Assembly (NCBI RefSeq): GCF_013373865.1
Contig: NC_050471.1
Location: forward strand, 14,140,983-14,204,982
DNA from: Monomorium pharaonis
Lineage: Eukaryota > Arthropoda > Insecta > Hymenoptera > Formicidae
Direction: 5' to 3'
DNA length: 64,000 nucleotides
Under the pieces are notes generated by a model. That model had not been told where the DNA came from. It worked only from the letters and a program-made list of their open reading frames with translations, and made no database searches. Every line of letters starts with the position of its first letter. Positions within the stretch are counted from its first letter, which is position 1. Below are positions 21,240-31,227 of the stretch, one piece after another. The translations under genes and the position numbers were made by a program.

Positions 21240-22889
21240 ATCTAATTTCTATCGTAATTGTGAATAAGTAAATTAATAAAAGTTTTTCGTACATTCAGGA
21301 AAGTTTCTTTCTTTTTCTTAAATATCTTATTTATAATATCATACAATCTAACTTTGTTTCTTATCGAATTGTGTCGTACTGTTAAATCCTTGATGAAAAC
21401 ATTAATAAAAAATTAACATAAATTCACGATTGATTCTTAAAGTGATAATTTTCTTTTATAAGTGTATTATAATATTTGCCGCATCAAATTCTCTCATCGT
21501 TTCTTATTGTTCTTTTTCCATGGAATGTTAAATTAACGAAGGTTTATCACGATTAATATCTACGATTGATTCTTCATACATTCTCATTTCGTAAATATTT
21601 AATTAGAAAATTATAAAATGCGCGATATATCCATATAATATGTTACACTCATTGTTCATAACACGACAGAAAAATATCTCTTGATGTAACGATTTCACAA
21701 TAGATTATGCCTTCTACGATAATTATGCTTAGAGACGTTCAATATCAAATATTATTAATATAACGAAGAGTTTTTCTTTCATAACGATAGGGAACTCGGA
21801 ATTTCTTTTATCTTTAATTACATTATTAATTACGACAGATTTTTACTGATTGATTTAGAATAGATATCAAGAAAAATACAAGAATCTAATTGATTTCTCT
21901 TTTGTAATCTATTACTTCTCTGAATCAAAAAGAAAGAAATTTTTAATTTGTCATATCTTTGCTAACTCCTAATTTGTCAAGTAATCGCGAATGTGCATAG
22001 CTGCCATCGCCACGAGTGTTGGCGCGGTGTGATGAGATGCGAGGGCGGCGAAGCACAGGCAGCGGCACCGCTTCTCCTTCTTCCCCCCGCCGCCGGCAGC
22101 CAATGCTCGACACAGTGGGCCGCGCTACAGCTCGAGCGTCTCGGCTCTTCACACAGCGCGCTCTCATTCGTACAATTTGAAAAATTTATATCTCGATTAT
22201 TGATAGACCTAACCCAAGACAATATTGGACTTTTATGTTCATCTCGATCCCGTCTATCTTTCCATTACGGGATGGCTTCCGATTACATTACACTCAAATT
22301 TTCTAATGTTTTTTGAAGAAGCATAAATTTTGTTTCGAGCATATGATAACAGCTTCTTTTAAAATTTATAATGACAGTTTACGACGTTTAAGACTATCAT
22401 GAAAAAAATATTTTTTATTAAAAATAATCGTTATTTATTAAAAAATAAATTTAGTAATCACTTCTTTAAGCATTAGATCTGATGTTTTTTGTACACATGT
22501 ATGTACACGTACACATACTTTTTGTCGTTAGAAAATTTTATTTTCATTAAAAAAGGTAAGGAACTATCAAATATTCAAAAAAGTAAGGAACTATCAAATA
22601 ATTCAAAGGGAGAATTTAGCGTTACGCGTCGCTTGTGCGTAGTCATTGTTGCTTGTTGTAACTCCCCCCGCGCGCCTAGCAATCTCAAGGTTCAAGCGCT
22701 AGGGAGGGGCGGCTGCCGCGGCCGGGCGCTCAGCGCGCTTGCATTTGCCGGTAGGCCGGGCTAATACAGAAAATTTTACAAGTCACTAACTTGTTAACTA
22801 TTGCGAAAATGGAAAAACGGTAAGGACTTTTCTGTTCAGTTTCATGCGCTCTACCTGCTCATAAAAATCCCATAAAAAAATACCAGACA
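21240..22889. other. Intergenic sequence with GC-rich patches
   Basis: GC-rich segments at about 21990-22150 and 22640-22760 sit in AT-rich DNA. A short direct repeat, GTAAGGAACTATCAAAT, occurs twice near 22555-22600. No gene is supported. Confidence 0.4.
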
Positions 22890-22894
22890 CCCTG

Positions 22895-23804
22895 TGTTCG
22901 AGACTATAACAATCATTTTAGAGTTCTAACATTTCCTTTTATTGGCTCTGTTTTATCCGCGCGTAGTGAGAGCTCCTGACAGCTATCAAGCTCCGTGTAG
23001 TTCATTTCTTCGATGCACCGAGTCGCGCGGCGCTGTCACTAGCTCCTCACGCGCGCGATTTTCGTTTGCTCGTATCGCCAGTAACTATGCATCTTGGTAA
23101 CTATGCAAATAAACAAGCCCAAAAAAGGGCACGTCCAAATCCATGCCCAAATAAGTCTCGATATCGGTTCCCTACCGCCCCTTTTCTCGCCTCCGATCGT
23201 AATTGTTTTACGATGCATAATTCGTCAGTCTCTCGCAGCCCGGCACCGAAATCAGATCGTCCAGCAGATCTCTCCCATCTTCCGCCGATCCTAGCTGCGG
23301 GGATTCACTTCCGCTTTTCCCTATCAGTCGCGCCGTGATAGTGCGAGTGAATTATTAATTAATCCGCTCCGACCAAGCAATTCTTAATTTTCATATCCGC
23401 GTGAATGTTGTAAGTGTATTACGTCCGTGCGCAGGTGACCGTATCTTTCCCGCGAACGTCCTCTGCCTCGCGCACAAGATCTCCGTCGGATCGCGCGCAA
23501 GATTTCCGGATTCGCGAGGGCCTCGATCTCGAGGCTCTGCAAGATTTCCGCGTCGATTAGGCAGCGCAATATCAGGGCGTATCAAGATATCCGACACAGT
23601 GTAAAAGATACGGTTCGCCCCTCGCTTCGAGCGTTCGTTTGTGGAATAAATAAATTAAGTGTGAGTGATATCTACGCCTACGCCTCATTCCTATCACCTC
23701 CCGTGAACCTCCCGCATTCCTGCCCACTCACTTCGCGTCTCTATCGGGACGGATCCCGGCAATTCTCCCCGTGCGATCGCGTTTACCCTACGCACGCGCG
23801 AACA
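22895..23804 (+). mobile_element. Solo LTR (910 bp)
   Basis: It starts TGTTCG and ends CGAACA and is flanked by CCCTG on both sides (22890-22894, 23805-23809), a 5-bp duplication. AATAAATAAATT at about 23646 is a polyadenylation-like signal on the plus strand. The site it entered, once the LTR is removed, reads as a continuous CAGACACCCTGTATATT. Confidence 0.8.
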
Positions 23805-23809
23805 CCCTG

Positions 23810-24640
23810 TATATTAGATTGTAAGTTAAAAGTGATAATGGATTGGACTGCAACATAATATAAACAATTTAGTGTCGTGTTATTAAAATGCAAATTATTT
23901 TCAAGAGATATATTATAATTATTAAAACTTTGAACAGATTGCATTGTTTTACTTTGTTTAAACTCATTTTTCTTTTCTTTCATTAAAATATTCAAAAATT
24001 CGGAAAAAAATTTTCTGTCATCTTCTTGATATGAGCTATGTGAAACATTCTTCATATACTGCGATACTGTAATCAATTTTAGATTATTTTTAAACTGAAG
24101 AGCATTTGAAGAGAACTGCAGAGAAATTTTTTAAGAGAACTGAAGAGCAATTTTTTTTTATTTTCATTATTACTTACTAATATTAAATAAAGTTGGTACA
24201 GCGTTCCTTTTTAGTTGATACAACGTTTTTTTAATTTATCCGTCCTATGCTGTTCCCATGCATCTGATTCAAAATGAGCCTAATACGAATTTTTATAAAT
24301 CAATAAATAATAACTGATATTAATTACTTACTTTACAATTTTTTTTTAATAAAAATATTTTATATTTTTACGTTGAGTTAATTTTATATTATTGATTTTA
24401 TATTATTGATGCTAATAATTGATGTTTATAATTCTTTTAAATTTAATTATTTCTGTTAAATTAAAAACAAATCACAAATTTAACTATTATACATATAACA
24501 AGGTAAATCTTTATATTTAGACATATTTAGTGTATAGTATTAAAATCATTACACTATATGTACATTGTAATAATATTTGTTTTTGTGATGTAAAAATATT
24601 TATTAATCTCTATAAATTAATAAATATTTTTATAAAATAT
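23810..24640. other. AT-rich sequence with an unassigned minus-strand ORF
   Basis: The minus-strand ORF at 23783-24076 contains a Lys/Glu-rich block (FLNILMKEKKNEFKQSK) that could be a BESS-like motif, but it extends into the solo LTR and I cannot assign it. The rest is featureless. Confidence 0.3.
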
Positions 24641-24672
24641 TAATATATTTTAATATTTTTGTTACTTTGCAT

Positions 24673-24821
24673 AATGTTGAATATTTATTTGGAGTCCAAT
24701 TCTCTCGTTTCATATTAAGCACCCAAAGGGTACATCTTTCTTCATCTTTCAAAGGAAAATGGCACATTTTAAAATGTTTTGAAGATGAATTGGAACACTT
24801 TGGAACTGCACACCCGGGCAT
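24673..24821 (-). CDS. Exon encoding the first part of a THAP zinc finger
   Basis: From the Met at 24821 it reads MPGCAVPKCSNSSSKHF, then HFPLKDEERCTLWV and NWTPNKYSTLC. This has the C-x4-C pair, the FPL/P turn and the invariant W of THAP DNA-binding domains. A donor AAA|GTAACA follows at about 24673-24678. The C-x2-H half would be in a further exon that I did not find, as piggyBac DNA begins on the other side. It is probably the first exon of a transposase-derived or THAP gene, cut off. Confidence 0.6.
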
Positions 24822-25729
24822 TATTAATTTTTATTGTGTCACTCAATCTTGTCAAAATTGTTTATAATTTGACTAAGAAGGTTACAGTAAGTTAGATAAT
24901 ATATATCATTATCATGACTTATTAATTAAATTATTTATTTATTTATTTAAATATACATATACAATATTGTTAACCCTCAATCCCTCCGGTGTTTTTCGGC
25001 ACCTTCTATCCCTCCCTATGGGTCGTTTTCACCCTTATAACCATATAAATCCCACACAGCACGGGGAGCTCCCGAGGAGCTCACAAAATTTTTCATAAGC
25101 TTCATTTAAGCTTTAAAAGAACTTGCACGGAGTTCTCCGGGAGCTCATATGTCCGCTTTTGAGAACTCCCTGAGAGCTTCATCTAAGCTCGCAAGGAGTT
25201 CAGAAATTATGTTTTAAGAGCTCCCTACGAGCTTCAAAATAATTCTCGGGAAATTTCTATATAAGCTTCTCGGGAGCTCTTATGTCTGCTTTTGGGAGTT
25301 CCCTGCGAGCTTAAATAAAGCTCTCAAAAGCGGATATAGGAGCTGCCGGAAAAAAGTTTTATTTTTATATTTTCTCAATTTTCGGAAGCTCTCTGTGAGT
25401 TGCGAAGGCCCACTTTCTTCGTGTAACAAAAACAATATATACTACACTTTGCTGCTAGTGAAGTACTAACTGCTAGGTAAGCCGTGAGTGATGGTTTTCT
25501 TTTATAAGCCTTTTGGAGTAAATTTTCTCAAGGAGGAGCGCCGTGCCTTCGCAATCTTGCGAACTACTCGCGGCTATATGACTATACATGCAGACTATGC
25601 AATAATTTACCTGATATGTTCAATCTCGCTTGGCTATCTGGGTGGGAGCTTGTTTTGCCGAATTTTATAAGCTTCTCCGGAGTTCAGCAAAATGAACTCC
25701 CTGGGAGCTTATTTTGTCGAATTTTGTAA

Positions 25730-26461
25730 TGTTGCACCTTGCGGTACAACAATTGATTTTTGCCGTACCTTGCGGTGCGACAAAAGATCTTTAGGGATTC
25801 GTTGCTGCCCAAGGAGTAGGAACTCGCGGAAAAAGCCGGCTTCTGTTGGCAGGGTCCTCAAATCATTCACTCACTGATTTTAAGTGAATTTAATAAAAAG
25901 ATTTATTCTGTTTGTAATGTACAATAGCGGCGATCGGCGAAGGTGCCGCGTCGGGTTACACTTGATTAAATACGGCGCGTGACTCAAAGTTAGCGCGCTC
26001 GAGGTTTGCTTGCGGCTAAGTCCCGAACTCGTGCGTATTTTACTCGCGTACGTATCAGCTTGATAGCTTATCACTGATCCCGTGGGCCGCTGTTCGGCAG
26101 CAGCTTAAATAATGTCGCGGATTTGATTAATAGTGGGGACATCGGGCTCTCCGCATGACCATATATGGTCATTCCCGCGCGCATCCGGCGCGCGGGAAAT
26201 ATTCGCGAACTTAGCAACAATTGCCAAAATGCAGGTATACATTTCCGGTGGCATGATTGTTGCTAAGCTGTCTTCGCTAAATTCCTTAAGGTGGCTGGTG
26301 CGTTGACCAGTGCGATGACCGGCCGGCAGCGCACGAGGCATATGTCACCTGACACCTTGTGATAGCGAGCCTTCCTCGGCGAGCTATATAATAATTTTAA
26401 TATTCTATATTCTTTATTTTATAATATAATTTTATTGGTTGCGAGTGTTTCGCTCACAACA
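25730..26461. mobile_element. Solo LTR (732 bp) nested in the TIR element
   Basis: It starts TGTTGCACC, ends CTCACAACA and is flanked by GTAA (25726-25729, 26462-26465). Removing it restores the 59-bp tandem unit of the host element, which confirms the boundaries. No internal retroelement sequence remains. Confidence 0.85.
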
Positions 26462-26745
26462 GTAAGCTCCCCGGGAGCTCAGCAAAATGAACTCCCTGGG
26501 AGCTTATTTTGTCGAATTTTGTAAGGTTCTCGGAATCTCAGCAAAACGAACTCTCTGGGAGTTTGTTTTGTCAAATTTTGTAAGCTTCTCGGGAGCTCAG
26601 CAAAATGGACTCCATGGGAGCTTGTTTTGTCGAATTTTGTAAGGTTCTCGGAAACTCAGCAAAACGAACTCCCTGGGAGCTTGTTTTGTCGAATTTTGTA
26701 AGCTCCTCGGGAGCTCAGCAAAATGAACTCCTTGGGAGCTTAATC
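26462..26745 (+). repeat. 59-bp tandem repeat
   Basis: About five adjacent units of AGCTTGTTTTGTCGAATTTT plus a palindromic half follow one another, with one or two more units left of the solo LTR. Two variants alternate (one with CTCGGGAGCTC, one with CTCGGAAACTC), giving a 118-bp higher-order period. Confidence 0.8.
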
Positions 26746-28728
26746 GGAACTTTGTGCTGTATGGGATAATGATTTTAAAAATCTGAAAAAAATCATGTAT
26801 ACTCTTTAAACATTTCTCTCTAAGAAACTACTATTATATTATCCCTCTCTCCTAAATTTAATATGTATTTTTTAATAAACAATGACAAAAATCAATAAAA
26901 AGTTAATTTTTAAAAAAATATATAGCAATGGTAAAAATTTAAAAAAAAAATTTTTTTTAATCAGTTTGTGGAAGGAAAGAAGTTCCTCTTTACGAAAAAA
27001 AATGTCTGATCAACGTAGAATAAAAGCAGATATCCAATTTCAGCGTATAAAAATTTGTATCTTTTTAGGATGATGAATACTGTTGTAAAATAGGGAAACA
27101 TCAATAAATTTACAATTATTTTTTCTGCTTAAAGTTTTAACAAATTATTATTTAATACATAGTAAAAATACAAAATTTTGTTATAAAAATAGAAAAAGAA
27201 CAGTTTAAAAACACTCGCGACAGCAATTTAAACGATGATAATCGCAAACGGGTTTGTTGCATCGAGCACAACATTGATTGGTCTTTTTATCATTTTTGTA
27301 TAAACAATAAAAACATCTTTTTCTTTTTTTTAATTTATTAGTTAATGTCCAATCTTCCCAATATTTGCCGAAAACTGAATTTTATTGATCTGCTCAAAAT
27401 ATTCTGGATTTCTAATTTCCATTGTAGATGTTCAACTTAAAATATATACATAATTATGTTCTAAAATGCATGTACGTGTCCCAAAATACTTAATTTACAA
27501 AAAAAATTTTTTTCAAAAAAGTCATTTTTACTTACGTAATCCCTCCTTATGGGTCGAAAACGTCTTATTTGAATTTTATTATCTGGCTGGCGTTTGGAGT
27601 AGAACAAACGAACCGGGCTAGCTGTTTGCACTGAAGACCCTTTCCTCCCAAAGTTTTTTTTAGTATAACTTTAATGGCGCTAGCATCGTGGTTGTACGAG
27701 AAATTAACAATAGTAGTTTTAAGCAGGACGAAAACGACCTATAGGGAAGAATTGAGGGTTAAATATGTACAAAATATAATGCTGAATAGTATATTGGCTG
27801 TTTAAACTTTTGATCTAAATTATTATCTTTTTACAAATAATATGTTTAAAATTCGCGGTGTTTGGCTGTTACATATGGCGAATGGAGGCAACCAATCAAA
27901 TAAATCCAATCGTTCTGTGTTTCGCGTGCCAAAGGATGTCGAACAATTAAAACAATGGGTAGCAGCTATTCCCGGGATCGTCAAATTGAAGCACGTTATA
28001 TGTGACAAGCATTTTGAAGGCCAGTATATTATTCGTGAATGGATTAAACGAGACGAGAGTAGTCGCATTATTGCACAGGTTTGTTAATGAAATTTTCCTA
28101 ACTAATATGTGAAAGCGCAAATAGTATCACTTTTTCTTTTATCAAAGGCCCCATATAAGTATCCACAGCTTAGTAAGCTTGCTGTACCAATCAAACTGTT
28201 AAACGATAAAGCCGTTGATTTGTTGACTGAATCGTCTTTACACGTGGTGAGCCCTGTTTTCAACTCTGTATATCATGATGGGACTACGTCCGTTAGATCT
28301 CCTGTTTCGATAGAAGTCAGTAATCATCAAACAGAAAACGATTCAGCTGATGCCTCAAATAAAAGTCTAAATACATCAAGGCAAGTTGACATCTCCAGCA
28401 CATCTATTACGGATACTCCTCACGTACAAGGTATGTATTGCATGGCTAAAGCAAGAAATATAATGAGATAGCCATTCAATTATACATTTTATTTTTTATT
28501 TTTGTATACAGACGTCTCATGCATTTAATTGCCAATTTCGAAAGATGGAAAATCGCTCACAGTAATGGAAGAAGCTGATATTGATTCGACAACAATAGAG
28601 TAGTCTACGTCAGATCTTCACACTTCTGCATCTCTACCCAAACTTCAAGCACAGGACAAACTTTTTGACATTCAATCGATGTTCAGCGAACGTGAGTTAT
28701 CAATATTTTTTATTGTATATATTATTAA

Positions 28729-29051
28729 GATGATGCTGGAGATGAGTCTGTTTTACCGATTAAACGCGATTTTTGTTCCACTAAAAAATCTTTTTTTTCT
28801 TATTACACAGAATTAAAAATCCTTCTCCAGAATTTATACAGTTTTGTGATTGATTCCTGCGGTCGACTCGTGAAAAAATTTGCTGCATATAAAAGTTTTA
28901 GACTTTGTACGTACAAAACAAGCGTGCCTCGCCCATTACAAGAAAGAACAATTCTGTGCTTTTAGAAATGAGCCTAGACGCAAGTATAATGATTTCTTTT
29001 AGTGAAAATCTCGTATGTATGTGTGAGTTTGAGAGGCAATCTAGCATCCCC
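28729..29051 (+). mobile_element. TTAA MITE, shortened and diverged copy
   Basis: TTAA flanks both ends (28725-28728, 29052-29055). The right end, CTAGCATCCCC, and an interior stretch (GTCGACTCGTGAAAA to GACTTTGTACGTA) match the MITEs at 48572 and 59166. About 220 bp is missing relative to them. Confidence 0.7.
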
Positions 29052-29112
29052 TTAAATTGTCCACTAATAAATCATAAGTACTAAAAGCATCTGTATTTAT
29101 ATTTACAAATAA

Positions 29113-29289
29113 AATGAAAAAAAAAGATGATTGGGAGGCAGACGACGTTATTGACTATAACCTTCTTGATCATGATTACATCCTATCCTCGATCCTCGAC
29201 TGTATAATTTATTATATGACAGGTTTTTTGTTTTAACTAATTTCTTTCGTTTAAAATGCTTTTTACTAATCAAAATTAAGGTTTTTATA
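29113..29289 (+). repeat. Displaced duplicate of a P-element C-terminal exon
   Basis: This segment (GATGATTGGGAGGCAGACGA onward) repeats 34405-34566 with few changes, in the same orientation. One copy has been moved or duplicated within the gene, upstream of the main transposase exon. Confidence 0.75.
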
Positions 29290-30151
29290 CATGCTGTTAC
29301 GTCCGGCGCAGAAAATTTCTTTTCTTTCTGGCCGCCCGTGAAATTCCCCTCCCCCGTCGCGCCATTCGGGCAGCGTGCAAGAAAAAAATGAAAAACAAGA
29401 AGACTCCACATCCACCTGACAATCGTGCTGTGCGTGTACGAAAAATTAGAGACATTAAGTTCATCCAGCGATCAGCTGATCAAGCGCGCGCTCAATCACG
29501 CGCTCGTCGCGGTCCGCACACCGTCCACGCGGTGCAAGCGTGACGCGCTCATATGTTCAAATTCGATCTAGCATTATTAATATTATAATTTGACTGTAAT
29601 CACGCGAAATAAGAAGACATCGGAAATAGGGATAAATCCTGGAGTCGAATTTATACATACAATTGCTATCAAAATACAATTCTGGATAAAACACATGTAA
29701 AAATCTAAAACAAGTATAAGGTATCAACTAAACAATAGATCAATTAGTTAAACCTTCTCTTTACTTAATGATGGTCAAAAAGAAAAGAAAAGGGAGATAT
29801 GCTTCAAAATACAGTTGCCTTTTTCCTAATCTTAATATTTATAAATGAAATCTCGCGATTTAAGTACAACTTCATTCATACTATTAATCACGCGGAGCCA
29901 GCATGCGCTACGGAAAGTCTTATAAATCTCTATAGTGAAAAAAGGACGGATTAATAATTCTTAAAATAACAAAGATAGGAACAAGGCAACAAAAGAATAT
30001 TGATGGCAAGTTAAAATAATGCATTACAGATGATTTCTTTAAATAATAGTATTAATAATTTCGGAAATAATTGACAAATTACTCCACGATTTACCACCCT
30101 AATTTCCCCGAAAATTGTTATCCCCTCGCCGCACCATCACCAAGCTAACGA

Positions 30152-30159
30152 TATATAAG
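30152..30159 (+). promoter_or_regulatory. TATA box of element A
   Basis: GATATATAAGCG, 858 bases into the element, precedes the leader and ORF. Start expected near 30180. Confidence 0.55.
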
Positions 30160-30383
30160 CGAGCGAAAATTGGTGAAATTCGACTAGTCTTAATCCGATA
30201 GTCTGGCAGAAGTCACTCTGACCAAACGAAGTACATAGAAGCTCTTCAAACAGCGAATTATATACAAATATTGTGAGTATAAACTGTAAGAAGTATCGGA
30301 AATTATATTCTGCCTAGCAAAGGATCTCTGTAATTTCTTATTTCTCTTCCCCATTTCACTCTCCCACCTTTTCATTTACGGTG

Positions 30384-30595
30384 CCGTGCTTGGCCTGTCT
30401 GAGGCACGTTACCATCACAAGTTCCCGTTTCCTCTCCATTTAGTAACGCGCTTGGCCTGTCTGAGGCACGTTACTATTGACAAAAAAATTTCTGTTCCTT
30501 CCCCATTCAAATAACGTGCTTGGCCTGTCTGAGGCACGTTACTATTAACAAATTTCTTCCATTCAGTATCGCGCTTGGCCTGTCTGAGGCGCGTT
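30384..30595 (+). repeat. Four tandem hairpin repeats in the leader of element A
   Basis: Copies at 30384-30410, 30445-30472, 30513-30540 and 30569-30595 share the core CTTGGCCTGTCTGAGG between complementary arms. Arms change together: CGTG/CACG in copies 1 and 3, CGCG/CGCG in copy 4, with one mismatched base in copy 2. Each copy is followed by GTTAC. The spacers differ (56-68 bp between starts). A possible intron (donor TTGTGAGT near 30273, acceptor CTTACAG near 30654) would remove them from the mRNA. Confidence 0.75.
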
Positions 30596-30756
30596 ACTGC
30601 TATAATTCAGTACCCCCCCGCCCCCTTTATTTTATATACATCGAACTTCTTACAGCTACAGATCAATTATAAAAATAATCTTACATTCACCATTAGAATA
30701 AAATTTACTACCGCTACTAAGAAAATTAACATGGCTACCGCATTTTTAGAAAAGAC

Positions 30757-31227
30757 ATGGGCAAAAATAAGGGTGGATGGAGGGCGTACCTAAAGCGCCT
30801 AAAAAAAGAATATTATTCTTTCGGAGAGTTCGACCCATCGGTCTTCGACCAAGCTCCGTTCCCGGACACCGTCTCCGCAACCTACTGGGACCCTCCTTCA
30901 CCGGGCCCATTCGCGCTACCTCCTCTAACGAAAAAACTAGTAAAAATAACCCAAAAACAACCCGCGAGGCCACGAGGTTCTGACGTCGCTCCGACAAGAA
31001 TACGGACACGACCGGTGCCCGTTAGATATCAAATAAAACCCCTCCAAGCACCCCCCACCAGGTCGAGGTGCCGGATAATTCAAAACGAACCCCTTCGCGG
31101 GACCGTGCACCTACTATTTTCCCCCACCGGATATACTGTGGCCCACAGGCCTTCCACAGAAAGACAAGCCTGGAAGCCATGCATTGTAAAAATAGGCTCC
31201 AGCTTGAATAAAATGTATATAAAATAA
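30757..31227 (+). CDS. Element A ORF, unknown basic proline-rich protein (156 aa)
   Basis: The protein begins MGKNKGGWRAYLKRLKKEYY, then has a Pro-rich middle (YWDPPSPGPFALPPLTKKL), Arg/Pro-rich segments, and a tail with LLFSPTGYTVAHRPS and WKPCIVKIGSS. An earlier ATG at 30731 opens a short overlapping frame that ends at 30793. AATAAA overlaps the stop region. I do not recognise a family. Composition (basic N-terminus, Pro-rich centre, compact tail) loosely resembles gypsy ORF3 at 4441, but I cannot show homology. Confidence 0.5.
   Translation: MGKNKGGWRAYLKRLKKEYYSFGEFDPSVFDQAPFPDTVSATYWDPPSPGPFALPPLTKKLVKITQKQPARPRGSDVAPTRIRTRPVPVRYQIKPLQAPPTRSRCRIIQNEPLRGTVHLLFSPTGYTVAHRPSTERQAWKPCIVKIGSSLNKMYIK

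Larger units (their letters stand above)
25051..26765. mobile_element. TIR element rich in GGGAGCTC palindromes, nested in piggyBac
   Basis: Comparison with the empty site in piggyBac copy 1 gives exact ends: CCCACACAGCAC at the left and GTGCTGTATGGG at the right, with AT duplicated on both sides. The interior is built from variants of GGGAGCTC..AGCTTATTTTGTCG in both orientations and has no long ORF. A 2-bp AT duplication fits ISL2EU-type (PIF/Harbinger-related) elements, but that assignment is inference. Confidence 0.75.
24974..27758 (-). mobile_element. piggyBac element, copy 2, carrying nested insertions
   Basis: The ends (CCCTCAATCCCTCC and its inverse) lie between TTAA at 24970-24973 and 27759-27762. 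It is the reverse-orientation equivalent of the 12043-13111 copy, aligning along its length, including the cysteine-rich transposase tail (minus strand, about 27190-27300). It differs by a 1715-bp insertion at 25051-26765. Confidence 0.85.

Noticed and set aside
30384..30595. CRISPR-like spaced repeats
   Set aside because: Only four copies, unequal spacers, eukaryotic context and no cas genes; they are better explained as hairpin repeats of a mobile element.
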